Assembly: GCF_003584125.1 (NCBI RefSeq)
Contig: NZ_QXFL01000002.1
Location: 620,001-684,000 of the forward strand
DNA from: Aurantiacibacter zhengii
GTDB lineage: Bacteria > Pseudomonadota > Alphaproteobacteria > Sphingomonadales > Sphingomonadaceae
DNA: 64,000 nucleotides
Direction of reading: 5' to 3'
Each line of letters starts with the position of its first letter. Positions within the stretch are counted from its first letter, which is position 1. The position numbers and the translations under genes are program-made. The notes under the pieces were generated by a model. It saw only the letters and a list, made by a program, of their open reading frames with translations, was not told the DNA's origin and made no database searches. Shown in pieces: positions 53,368-61,751 of this stretch.

Positions 53368-54939
53368 TCAGTGCATCGAAAGGGAGACATTTTTTGGAAG
53401 CGGCCTCAGGAAGAGGACCAGCGGAACCGTCGCGAGGGTCAGAATCCCCATAACCAGGAACACATCATTGTAGGTCATTATGAACGCCTCGCGTTGGAGG
53501 GTGCGGCTCAGGACGGCCATCGCCCCCTCCATGCCGCCGAAGTTTCGCGCCAGCCCTTCGAGATAGGCCTGTAGCGAAACGCTGTTCGCATTCAGGGTCT
53601 CTTCCATCCGCCGGCTATGATGCCAGATCCGCTGGTCCTGGAACGATGCCAGAGCCGAAAGAGCGAAAGAGCCACCGAGATTGCGGGCCGCGTTGAAAAT
53701 GCCCGAGGCATCGCCCGCGTCTTCCTTGGCCACCGACGCAACCGTTGCCTGATTCAGGAACATCATCGCAAGTATCATTCCGGCCCCGCGGATAAGCTGA
53801 CTTTCAGTGAAGACTGCGCCGCCGGATTCCGCGGTCAGACTCGTGCTGACAAAGCAGCTGATCGCCATCAGCAGCATTCCGGTGCCGACGGCAATGCGGA
53901 TGTCCACCTTGCGGATCATCAGGGGCAGAACCGGCATCAGGAGAAAGGCCGGGACACCCATCCAGAAGATGACCAGTCCCGTCTGAAAAGCATTATAGTC
54001 AGAGATGATCGCGAGGAACTGGGGGATAACGTAGGTTGAACCATACATCACCATGCCCAGGGCGAGAGCCATGATCGCGACGCTGGCGAACTGTCGATTG
54101 AACAGGAGCTGCAACTTCAAGACCGGCTTGCGTGCTTTCACTTGTCCGTAAATCAAACAGGCAAAGCCGATAATGGTCACCACCGTTAGCCAGCGAATGA
54201 GTGAGGACTCGAACCATTCTTCACGGTGCCCTTCCTCGAGTACAACAGTCAGACCGCCCAGTCCGAGGATCAGCCCGAGAATGCCAGCCCAATCGGCGTC
54301 CGTGAGATATTCCCACTTGGGCTTCTCGTGAGGCAGCCCGATAAACAGCAGGAGCAGCAGGATTGCGCAGACTGGCACATTGACGAAAAAGGCATAGTGC
54401 CAGCTCAGGTTCTCGGTCAGCCAGCCGCCGATCAATGGCCCCATCACGGGGCCAAGAACCACAGTCATGCCGAACAGGGCCATTCCGATGGGCTGTTGGT
54501 GCGGCGGCAATCGTTTAGCCACAATAGTCATTGCGGTCGGAATGAGGACTCCGCCCATGAAGCCCTGGCCCGTTCGGCCGATGATCATGGTCGTAAGGTC
54601 GGTGGCTACACCGCATAGCACCGAAAATGCGGTGAACGCGCTGACAGCGATGATGAGGAGGGTTCGCAGACCGAACAGCCGTTCCAGCCAAGCGCTCAGC
54701 GGAATGACGACGATTTCAGCAACGAGAAATGACGTAGCAATCCAGGTGCCTTCGGCGCCTGTGGCACCGATCTCGCCCTGAATGACGGGGAGTGCGGAAT
54801 TGACGATTGATATGTCCAGCGTCGCGAGCATGGCGCCGAGCGCGCCCGCGGCCACAGCGACCCAGGCAGTCACGTCTGCGTTCTTTCGGCTCCCGGCCGG
54901 CCCGATCGAAGTGTCCTGCGCTGCCAGTATCTCGGTCAT
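53368..54939 (-). CDS. DHA2-family drug efflux MFS permease (EmrB/QacA type)
   Basis: 523 residues with 14 hydrophobic segments. DHA2 motifs include LGAMLATLDISIVNSALPVIQGEIGATGAEGTWIATSFLVAEIVVIPLSAWLERLFGLR and RTGQGFMGGVLIPTAMTIV, plus GPVMGPLIGGWLTENLSWHYAFFVNVPV (motif C). It exports hydrophobic compounds together with the periplasmic adaptor and outer-membrane protein encoded either side. The start overlaps the adaptor stop by four bases. Confidence 0.93.
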   Translation of the reverse strand: MTEILAAQDTSIGPAGSRKNADVTAWVAVAAGALGAMLATLDISIVNSALPVIQGEIGATGAEGTWIATSFLVAEIVVIPLSAWLERLFGLRTLLIIAVSAFTAFSVLCGVATDLTTMIIGRTGQGFMGGVLIPTAMTIVAKRLPPHQQPIGMALFGMTVVLGPVMGPLIGGWLTENLSWHYAFFVNVPVCAILLLLLFIGLPHEKPKWEYLTDADWAGILGLILGLGGLTVVLEEGHREEWFESSLIRWLTVVTIIGFACLIYGQVKARKPVLKLQLLFNRQFASVAIMALALGMVMYGSTYVIPQFLAIISDYNAFQTGLVIFWMGVPAFLLMPVLPLMIRKVDIRIAVGTGMLLMAISCFVSTSLTAESGGAVFTESQLIRGAGMILAMMFLNQATVASVAKEDAGDASGIFNAARNLGGSFALSALASFQDQRIWHHSRRMEETLNANSVSLQAYLEGLARNFGGMEGAMAVLSRTLQREAFIMTYNDVFLVMGILTLATVPLVLFLRPLPKNVSLSMH

Positions 54940-56063
54940 TGAGTCCGACTCGAGATCTCTTCCAATTCGCCGGCAGCATTCCGGGTGTCGACCGTAGCCA
55001 CTACCGACATGCCGGGAACGAGCAGACGCCGCACTTCAGGGGGAGCATCGATAGCGATGCGGACGGGTATCCGTTGAACGATCTTGGTAAAGTTGCCGGT
55101 GGCATTTTCGGGGGGGAGGATGGAAAATTCCGCGCCCGTTCCCGGCGATATGCTGACCACTCGTCCCGCGATCTCAAGGCCTGGCAGGGCGTCAACTTCG
55201 AGCCTGACGCTCTGGCCGGCCCGGATGAGGCCGACCTGCGTTTCTTTGAAGTTCGCGGTCACGTAGATCGCGCTCACCGGAACCACCGTCATCAAACGTT
55301 GACCCGGTTGCACGAACTGGCCCACCCTCACCGAGAGATCGCCGACGCGGCCGGCCTTGCTGGCGCGCAGCAAGGTCGATTCAACCGTAAGGTCGGCTGT
55401 TTCCAGCTGAGCGCGGGCAGCGTCCGCCTGCGCCTGGGTCTGGCTGATCTGCTCGAACAGGGTCCCCCGGCGAGCGGTCGCGGCAGCCACCGCCGCCTGC
55501 GCAGCGGCGAGTTCGGCCCGCGCCTGCCGCGCCTGCGCCTCATACTGGTCTAGCTTTTCCCGCGGTTCGGCTCCTGTCGCGGCAAGGGGCCGATATCGCG
55601 CCACCTGGTCGTTCGCGAGGTCCAGTGCTGCGCGCGCGGCGGCGAGTTGGGCCCGCGCCTGGCGAATGGCTGCATCCTGTTCGGCTACCTGAGAACGGAT
55701 TGTGTCGGCACCGGCCAGGGTCGCAGCGATCTGCGCGCGCGCCTGTTGCGCTTGCGCCTGATAATCCCGCAAATCCAGTTGTACGAGGGCTCCGCCGCGA
55801 GCAACCTGCTCGTTCTCCCCCACGAAGACCTCTTCGACGTATCCCGCTACCTTGGAAGAGATAACGACGCTGTCGGCAGCGACATAGGCGTTATCGGTCG
55901 ACTGCATGTACTGTCCGTAGGTTACGTGCCGGTAGTACCACCAGATCCCGCCAAGCAGCACGGCAAGACCAACGATGATTAGCACGATGCGCAAGCCACG
56001 CCGCGATTGCGGTTTCGTTGGGGTTGTGCCCTCCTGCTCCGGTTGGTTGGAGTTATCGGTCAT
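54936..56063 (-). CDS. HlyD/EmrA-type membrane-fusion protein
   Basis: 375 residues. A cytoplasmic N-terminus is followed by one membrane helix (GLRIVLIIVGLAVLLGGIWWYY), a biotinyl-lipoyl half (AYVAADSVVISSKVAGYVEEVFVGENEQVARGGALVQLD), a long alanine/glutamine-rich coiled coil (residues 105-225), the second lipoyl half and a beta-barrel (VSAIYVTANFKETQVGLIRAGQSVRLEVDALPG). First gene of the efflux operon and divergent from a MarR regulator, the usual EmrRAB-like layout. Confidence 0.93.
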   Translation of the reverse strand: MTDNSNQPEQEGTTPTKPQSRRGLRIVLIIVGLAVLLGGIWWYYRHVTYGQYMQSTDNAYVAADSVVISSKVAGYVEEVFVGENEQVARGGALVQLDLRDYQAQAQQARAQIAATLAGADTIRSQVAEQDAAIRQARAQLAAARAALDLANDQVARYRPLAATGAEPREKLDQYEAQARQARAELAAAQAAVAAATARRGTLFEQISQTQAQADAARAQLETADLTVESTLLRASKAGRVGDLSVRVGQFVQPGQRLMTVVPVSAIYVTANFKETQVGLIRAGQSVRLEVDALPGLEIAGRVVSISPGTGAEFSILPPENATGNFTKIVQRIPVRIAIDAPPEVRRLLVPGMSVVATVDTRNAAGELEEISSRTQ

Positions 56064-56188
56064 CTGACTCTTTCGGCAGCCTCAGTAAAAGGTGAACGCG
56101 TCTCGCGCCCTATGAGCCGTGAGTCAAATAGTAAAGGCATTTAGCAGTTTGCATTTGGGCATCCGAGGCTATCCGACTACACAGCGCT

Positions 56189-56680
56189 ATGGATGAAAAA
56201 CCAGATACCATGTCACGGTCTCAGCGTCGGCAGAAGGTCATCACCGATAATGACCGCATTCTCTATCTTATGGACGAGATCAGTCGCGGCGCGCGCAGAG
56301 TGTACGATGCGAGGGTCGCCAGGATCGGTCTCAATCAGACACAGTGGAGGATCATCGGACAACTTCTTCGCGATCCTGCCCTTACGCAGGCTGAAATCGC
56401 CAAGAAACTGGAACTGGAATCGGCGACCATCGGCCAGGCGGTTGCAGGTCTTTGCGCACGCGGGCTGATGAAAAGGCTTCGAGCTGAGACGGATCGGCGA
56501 GCGTGGCAGCTCATCCTCACGGAGCAGCTTGACGATCTGCTGCCCGAACTGAGAGGCTCCGCGGATAGGCTTCATGATCTGCTTTGGCGCGACATTGCCG
56601 CCGACGAGAAGCGAACGCTGCAGCAGATTCTTGAAAGGGTATCGGAAAATCTGGACCAACACCGTGCCGAGGCTGAATAA
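56189..56680 (+). CDS. MarR-family regulator of the efflux operon
   Basis: 163 residues with the winged helix GLNQTQWRIIGQLLRDPALTQAEIAKKLELESATIGQAVAGLCARGLMKRLRAETDRRAWQLILTEQ. It is divergent from the adaptor gene across 125 bp, the classical position for a repressor of an EmrAB-type pump. The gap is AT-richer around 56118-56155, where operators are likely, but I see no strong palindrome. The ABC1-kinase gene follows four bases after its stop. Confidence 0.9.
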   Translation: MDEKPDTMSRSQRRQKVITDNDRILYLMDEISRGARRVYDARVARIGLNQTQWRIIGQLLRDPALTQAEIAKKLELESATIGQAVAGLCARGLMKRLRAETDRRAWQLILTEQLDDLLPELRGSADRLHDLLWRDIAADEKRTLQQILERVSENLDQHRAEAE

Positions 56681-56684
56681 AATC

Positions 56685-58271
56685 ATGGCATCGCCCCCGG
56701 AAAAGCCTATCGGCAGCATCGCTCGCGCCGCGGAGATTGGCCGAATCCTAATGAGGCACGGAGCGAAGAATCTCGCCGGAGCCCTCGGGTTTATTCCCTC
56801 TTCGAACAATGTCATCGACCCTCGCGAATTTCGCCCGGCCGCAGTTGTCGCGTTCCTCCGTGACATCGGGCCAGTCGGCATAAAACTGGGGCAGCTCCTC
56901 GCCACCCGAAGCGATCTGTTCACCGAACACTGGATCACGGCATTCTCAACCCTGCACGATCAGGTGTCGCCAGTGCGCTTCGCAGATATCGAGCCCGTAC
57001 TTGCTTCAAGCTGGGGTGAGGACTGGCGGAACGACTTTGCGCAGTTCGACGAAAAGCCTTTGGCGTCCGCCTCGATTGCACAGACCTATTCCGCCGAGCT
57101 AAGGGACGGTAGCAAGGTCATCGTGAAGGTTCGACGCCCGGGCACCGCCGCGCGGATGGAAGCCGATGTGCGTCTGCTTGTGCGTCTTGCCGAGATCGCA
57201 GAAGCACGCTCTCCTGACATCGCGCGTTACCGGCCAGTCGAGTTTCTGCGGACCTTCGGCCGCAATCTTGCCTGGGAGATGGACCTCGCTGCGGAATCCC
57301 GAGCCTGCGAGCGGATCGGCGCATATCTCGATACCATCGGCGTCAGGACCCCGGCCATCCATTGGGAACTGACCGGGCTGCGGGTGAACGTTCAGGAACG
57401 CCTGTACGGCAGGCCCGCGTCTTCGCTGGGCAGCCCATCGGGCGACCCGCGGGTGGCGGCTTTCGCTAAAAGCTATGCCAACGCTGTCCTGCGGATGATC
57501 ATCCTGAACGGCGAATTTCACGGCGACCCCCATCCGGGTAACGTCTTCCTGATCGGCGAGCAGGATGTCGGCTTCATCGACTTCGGATCAGTCGGGACGC
57601 TCACCAAGGCCAGGCGCGACGAGATCGTCCGCCTCGTGCTTGCGATTGCTGGTGAGAAAACCAGCGATGTCGCGAATGTCCTGCTCGCATGGGCGGGGGA
57701 GCCGAAGGTGGATCGCGATGCGCTCGCGGTGGATCTGGATCAGTTGATCGGAGAGTTCAGGGGAACCGTGCTATCTGGCATCGAGTTCTCGCAGATTTTT
57801 TCCCGCGTTTTCGACCTGTTGCGGGATTATCGACTGGTTCTGCCACCTGATCTGGCCATTCTTCTGCGTACCTTGCTTACGGCAGAGGGTGTCGTCCGAT
57901 CACTGGCACCCGACTATAACATTGCCGAGGACACCCGGCCGATCATGACGGAGCTTTTCGCCGAGCGGTTCTCGCTCGCTAGCGCTCGGTCGGGTTTGAA
58001 GAAACTTCGCGGTCAGCTGCTGGGGTTGTCGGCGTCCTTGCCCGACATACTTGCCACTGCGAACTCGATCGCAAAGTCAGGATATGTGCCGGTTCAGCTC
58101 GATCCGCTCAGTATCGAGCAACTCGCAGGACTTCGCAATGAGCGTCAGTCCTTGAAAGGCCCTCTAGCTGCCGCATTGATCGTGGCTAGCGCATTGCTTG
58201 TCGATCAATCCTGGCTTCTGGCTGGCGGCGCGCTTGTGATTGCTGGGGTGGTGCTCATCCGAAAATCATAA
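56685..58271 (+). CDS. ABC1/UbiB-family atypical kinase
   Basis: 528 residues. The family-specific KxGQ motif is present as GPVGIKLGQLLATRSDLF, the alanine-rich nucleotide loop as PLASASIAQTYSAELRDGSKVIVKVRRPG (where kinases have Gly), the catalytic-like GEFHGDPHPGNVFLIG and metal-binding FIDFGSVG. Two C-terminal hydrophobic segments (LAAALIVASALLVDQSWLLAGGALVIAGVVLI) anchor it to the membrane. UbiB proteins support ubiquinone biosynthesis or lipid trafficking. Co-location with an efflux operon suggests a membrane-stress role. Confidence 0.9.
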   Translation: MASPPEKPIGSIARAAEIGRILMRHGAKNLAGALGFIPSSNNVIDPREFRPAAVVAFLRDIGPVGIKLGQLLATRSDLFTEHWITAFSTLHDQVSPVRFADIEPVLASSWGEDWRNDFAQFDEKPLASASIAQTYSAELRDGSKVIVKVRRPGTAARMEADVRLLVRLAEIAEARSPDIARYRPVEFLRTFGRNLAWEMDLAAESRACERIGAYLDTIGVRTPAIHWELTGLRVNVQERLYGRPASSLGSPSGDPRVAAFAKSYANAVLRMIILNGEFHGDPHPGNVFLIGEQDVGFIDFGSVGTLTKARRDEIVRLVLAIAGEKTSDVANVLLAWAGEPKVDRDALAVDLDQLIGEFRGTVLSGIEFSQIFSRVFDLLRDYRLVLPPDLAILLRTLLTAEGVVRSLAPDYNIAEDTRPIMTELFAERFSLASARSGLKKLRGQLLGLSASLPDILATANSIAKSGYVPVQLDPLSIEQLAGLRNERQSLKGPLAAALIVASALLVDQSWLLAGGALVIAGVVLIRKS

Positions 58272-58544
58272 TGAAGGAGCAACTTAATTCGTGCACGGTC
58301 ACGTTACGGCAAAGCCGAACTTAATGAGGATTTCATACGCCGCACTTCAGCGACCAAGACGCATCGCGAAAAAAATTTTTCGACCTATTGCGATTGAAGG
58401 CTTATTTTCCTCAATCAGACGAAACTATGGAACGGCAGCTTTCAGGCTTGTCCTCGCCTGACTTTATGGCCGCTATTAGGGCGCATTGCTGCCAAGCGAA
58501 TTAGACCCCACGACATTGAATTCGAATCTCTGGAGCGCGAAATC
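58272..58544. other. Gap between the UbiB-like and integrase genes
   Basis: 273 bp, AT-rich in the first half (TTTTTCGACC, GGCTTATTTTCCTC). An element end or attachment site would be expected close to the integrase 3' end, but no tRNA 3' fragment or clear direct repeat could be identified by eye. Confidence 0.35.
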
Positions 58545-59726
58545 TCACTGACGCCAGGGGGCTTCGGATAGCGCCAGTCTGCACGCGATTTCATCACCAA
58601 TTTCGGTCGCAGCCTCAAGGAGGGAGGTATCATCCAAGTGTGCATACCGAGCTGTTGTCGAAACCTGCCTGTGGCCAAGGAGGCTTCCAATCATCGGCAA
58701 AGTCTCGGATGATCGCGCTGCCAGGCTGGCATAGTTGTGCCTCAGATCGTGGAGCCTGACGTCATCCAGACCGGCATCACGCCGAAGCTTGCGCCAGAAC
58801 CAGTCGATCGCTGAAACCGACTGCCCCTTGAACGGAAACACTAGCTCATCCTTCTTCCCACGCGGCAATCCATCGAGCACCGCCCTCGCCTCCTGGCCAA
58901 GCCAGACGATGCGCGGACCTGTCTTGGAATCGGTCAGTTTGAGCTTCCGCCCCTGAACCTCGCCCCAGGTGAGGTTGAGGATTTCGCCGCGTCGGCATCC
59001 CGTCAACGTGAGCAGTGTGACTACCGCCGCCTCGACGGGCTGGTCAGCGCGTCGGTCGACAAGGGCTTTCCCGAGCCGCGCCATCTCGGCGTCGCTCAGA
59101 AACCGTTCGATCTTGCGCCCCCTGTTCTTCTTCACGCCTCGAAAGGGGTTTGAATGCTCCGGAATATAGCCCCAGGCCTCGGCCTTGGCGAACATGGCTT
59201 TCAGAATTTCCATGGCGCGGTTTGCCGCGCCCGGCCCTGCCGAGCGCGTTACCTCCGCGTGCCAGCGCACCGCATCGGCATGATCGATCTCGTCGATGAA
59301 CTTGCCCGCAAACGCATGGTCGAGATGGGTGCGGCGGTAGATGTCCTGGATCTCGCGCGTGGACTTCTTCCAGGTCGGTGCCGCCACATCCCAATACGAC
59401 TGAAGGAACGCCGCATAGGTCGGCGTCTTCGTGCCGCGCTTCTTCTTGTCTGCCGGGTTCTGCCCGAGCTCGATCCGGAGGATCAGCCGGCGGGCAACAT
59501 CCTTCGCGATGCGCTCGGTAAGGATGGCGGCATCGCCGATCGTTATCAACCGCTGCTTGCCACCGATGGTCCGCTGGAGGACGTAGCTCTTGCGTCCTGA
59601 GCGGTGGATGCGCTCGCCAAAGCCCGGAAGCACGTAGTCAAACCTCGTCCGGCGCTTCCCAGCCTCTCCCGGAACAACGCGCGCGAGTTCCTCGGCCAGG
59701 ATATGCTTCAGATCGTATCCGGTCAC
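58545..59726 (-). CDS. tyrosine integrase
   Basis: 393 residues, GTG start overlapping the stop of an upstream integrase remnant (GTGA). There is an N-terminal DUF4102-like/SAM-like part (RRTRFDYVLPGFGERIHRSGRKSYVLQRTIGGKQRLITIGD) with a core-binding domain from about residue 90, then the catalytic domain with Arg in LTGCRRGEILNL, His-x-x-Arg in LHDLRHNYASLAARS, LLGHRQ and nucleophile Tyr in TARYAHLDD. All catalytic residues are present, so it could still recombine. It probably belongs to the ICE-like region. Confidence 0.93.
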   Translation of the reverse strand: MTGYDLKHILAEELARVVPGEAGKRRTRFDYVLPGFGERIHRSGRKSYVLQRTIGGKQRLITIGDAAILTERIAKDVARRLILRIELGQNPADKKKRGTKTPTYAAFLQSYWDVAAPTWKKSTREIQDIYRRTHLDHAFAGKFIDEIDHADAVRWHAEVTRSAGPGAANRAMEILKAMFAKAEAWGYIPEHSNPFRGVKKNRGRKIERFLSDAEMARLGKALVDRRADQPVEAAVVTLLTLTGCRRGEILNLTWGEVQGRKLKLTDSKTGPRIVWLGQEARAVLDGLPRGKKDELVFPFKGQSVSAIDWFWRKLRRDAGLDDVRLHDLRHNYASLAARSSETLPMIGSLLGHRQVSTTARYAHLDDTSLLEAATEIGDEIACRLALSEAPWRQ

Positions 59727-60370
59727 GCCGCGATGCCCAGCGCACCGGCGAGGCTCGAACAAATCCGGTCGGCGCTCTCCGAGATGATGTCGTCTGCAAG
59801 ATGCGCATAGCGCGCGGTCGTCTCGGGAAGCGCGTGCCCCAACAGCTTGCCGATGGTCGCGAGTGGAATGCCCTTGGCAATGGCCGCTGAGGCAAAGCTG
59901 TGGCGAAGATCGTGGAGCCGGACATCGGGAAGAGCGGCCTTGCGCCTGATCCTGATCCAGTGTTCTCCAAGATTGATTGGTCCCTCCCGATGCAACGCCG
60001 GAAAGACAAGCTGGTCGTCGGCCCGGCGGTCGAGGCCACTCAGAATTTCGATCGCTTGCGGGTTGAGATAAATGGTCTTCGGGCCGGTCTTGCTGTCGGG
60101 TAGCGCAAGTCGAGGAATCTGGACGTAGCGCCAGCGCAAGGTCGCAATCTCCGAAGCACGTGCACCCGTGTAAACGAGCAAGAGAAGCGCGGGGATCACG
60201 AACGGGTTCGCAAACTCGTGATTGGCCAACGCGCGCCCGAGCCTGCGGTATTCGTCGGCGGAAAGGTAGCGCTCCGGGAGCTCGCGCTTGAAGCGGGACA
60301 CACCGCGACACGGGTTGGAGCATTTGGCGCGATACCCGAGCTTTTCCGCATACTGCATCATGACAGACAT
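59723..60370 (-). pseudogene. tyrosine integrase, C-terminal remnant
   Basis: 215 residues from the first ATG. It starts inside the core-binding domain (QYAEKLGYRAKCSNPCRGVSRFKRE) and keeps the whole catalytic domain: Arg in YTGARASEIATLRW, LHDLRHSFASAA, LLGHALPETTARYAHLADD. In frame, the sequence extends upstream only to an in-frame TGA at about 60405, so the N-terminal arm-binding part has been lost. It overlaps the intact integrase by four bases, a tandem arrangement that suggests stacked elements. Confidence 0.8.
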
Positions 60371-60501
60371 GATCGGGATGGTGCGATTGAAGCTCCCTTT
60401 CCGCCTGGCGCGAGGTCAGATTCCGTTTTCCTACATGGCTGGATTCGAGGCAGGATGCGTGCGGGCTGCCGTCACAAAGGGATTAAGGAAAGGAACCCCG
60501 C

Positions 60502-60768
60502 ATGCCGTCGCAACGAAGCGCGATTGCCGCATTGAAGAAACTTGAAGCCGACCGGGAAGCGCTCGATCAGCGCCAGCGCGAACTGGAAGAGAAGGCTGCC
60601 ATCGAACTGGGCCAGATGCTTCTGGGCACAGGTATCGAGACCTTCTCTAAGAAGGGCATCAGAAAGGCCGGCGAACTGCTCGGCAACCTGGGCGAGGAAG
60701 AAGGCCTGCGGCGGCTGGAAGCAGCGCGTCCTGCTCCCGCTCGCGAGCCCCAAACATCGGCCGGTTAG
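60502..60768 (+). CDS. Small coiled-coil protein (DUF6437-like)
   Basis: 88 residues: IAALKKLEADREALDQRQRELEEKAAIELGQMLLGTGIETFSKKGIRKAGELLGNLGEEEGLRRLEAA. The first half is a coiled coil; the second resembles small proteins common on sphingomonad plasmids and ICEs. AGGAAAGGAAC is a good ribosome site. A relaxosome or accessory DNA-binding role has been proposed for such neighbours, but nothing in the sequence proves it. Confidence 0.7.
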   Translation: MPSQRSAIAALKKLEADREALDQRQRELEEKAAIELGQMLLGTGIETFSKKGIRKAGELLGNLGEEEGLRRLEAARPAPAREPQTSAG

Positions 60769-60775
60769 AAAAGGA

Positions 60776-60810
60776 AGAGGGGCGCTGTCCAGTCCGGACA
60801 GCGCCCCTCT
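60776..60810. terminator. Bidirectional terminator hairpin
   Basis: A perfect 15-bp stem (AGAGGGGCGCTGTCC / GGACAGCGCCCCTCT) with a 5-nt loop lies between the convergent small-protein gene (stop 60768) and ssb (stop 60835). On the minus strand it runs into TTCCTTTTCT. Confidence 0.8.
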
Positions 60811-60834
60811 GATGGGGATCGATGATGTTGGAAG

Positions 60835-61227
60835 TCAGTCGATCTCGGGAGCGTCGGTGTTGTCGTTGTCGTCGCTCGTACCGTTACCCCTGGAGAGGAA
60901 GTCGACCTTGTCCGCGAGGATCTCGGTGCCGTAGCGCGTGACCCCGTCCTTGTCCTCCCACTGGGTGTAGTGGATGCGGCCCTGGACGCTGACCAGCTGG
61001 CCCTTGGTGCAGTACTGGCCGACGGTCATAGCGAGGCCGTTGAAGCAGGTCACCCGGTGGAACTCGCTTTCCTTGGCGGTGTAGCCGTTCTCGTCCTTGT
61101 AGGTCTTGCCGTCCTTGTCGCGCGCGGGGCGATCGGTGACGACGGTGATCCCGGTGACATTGGTGCCGCCCTTGGTTTCGCGGGTATCGGGATCGCGGGC
61201 GACCCGAACATGTGCAGGAACGACCAC
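60835..61227 (-). CDS. ssb: single-stranded DNA-binding protein
   Basis: 130 residues with an OB-fold SSB core: RVARDPDTRETKGGTNVTGITVVTDRPARDKDGKTYKDENG...SEFHRVTCFNGLAMTVGQYCTKGQLVSVQGRIHYTQWEDKDGVTRYGTEILADKVDFLSRG, and an acidic tail (DDNDNTDAPEID). SSBs of this kind normally begin with a short strand such as NIVILKG before RVARDP; here those residues are replaced by VVVPAHV, read out of frame from a neighbouring gene (see finding). The GTG start is therefore a makeshift. Confidence 0.85.
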   Translation of the reverse strand: MVVPAHVRVARDPDTRETKGGTNVTGITVVTDRPARDKDGKTYKDENGYTAKESEFHRVTCFNGLAMTVGQYCTKGQLVSVQGRIHYTQWEDKDGVTRYGTEILADKVDFLSRGNGTSDDNDNTDAPEID

Positions 61228-61367
61228 AGTGCAAAGCGCTTGCCCCGGTCCTCCTCAAGGCCGAGATCGACCCGGCAATGCTCGATGCCGGCTGCAAACG
61301 TGTCGGGAGCCACCCCGGAGAAGTCGGTGGTGGCAAAGTAGCGCTGCAGCAGATCGTCAAGTTGCAT
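61204..61367 (-). pseudogene. Small gene truncated by fusion to ssb
   Basis: From ATG 61367 the frame reads MQLDDLLQRYFATTDFSGVAP, DTFAAGIEHCRVDLGLEEDRGKRFALWSFLHMFG and then switches to low-complexity residues that are ssb read in another frame. The first 55 residues look like the start of a conserved small protein. Loss of its 3' end together with the ssb start is the simplest explanation. Confidence 0.5.
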
Positions 61368-61517
61368 TTGCACAAGATAGTGCGGCGACGTGCAAATGCA
61401 CACGCGCTTGAGGAGCAACACCCAATCCCTTCTGTAGTTCAGGGAATTGATCCTTGTCCAACGAGACCCATCTTGGACAAGACACCCCAAAGGGTGGGCG
61501 GGTGAAGGAAGATCGGG

Positions 61518-61730
61518 ATGACGAAAATCAAAGGAAAGAACGACGGCCCGGGCGGCCGGAACGAACACTATGATGTCGGATCACGCAAGAATGTACCGCG
61601 CCGAAACATCGTGGCAGAAATCAAGCGCGGCGAGCACCCCGGCGCTCATGTCGTGAAGATCAACGGCAAGGAATATGCCCGCGACAATCCTGACCGGTCC
61701 AAGAGCGACAACGTCAATCGCGACAAGTAG
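61518..61730 (+). CDS. Small basic protein, possibly DUF3892
   Basis: 70 residues: MTKIKGKNDGPGGRNEHYDV then SRKNVPRRNIVAEIKRGEHPGAHVVKINGKEYARDNPDRSKSDNVNRDK. The second part resembles DUF3892 proteins, which occur on mobile elements. GGAAGATCGGG is an acceptable ribosome site. The function is unknown. Confidence 0.65.
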   Translation: MTKIKGKNDGPGGRNEHYDVGSRKNVPRRNIVAEIKRGEHPGAHVVKINGKEYARDNPDRSKSDNVNRDK

Positions 61731-61751
61731 GCGGCTGGCCGGGAAGCGGCG

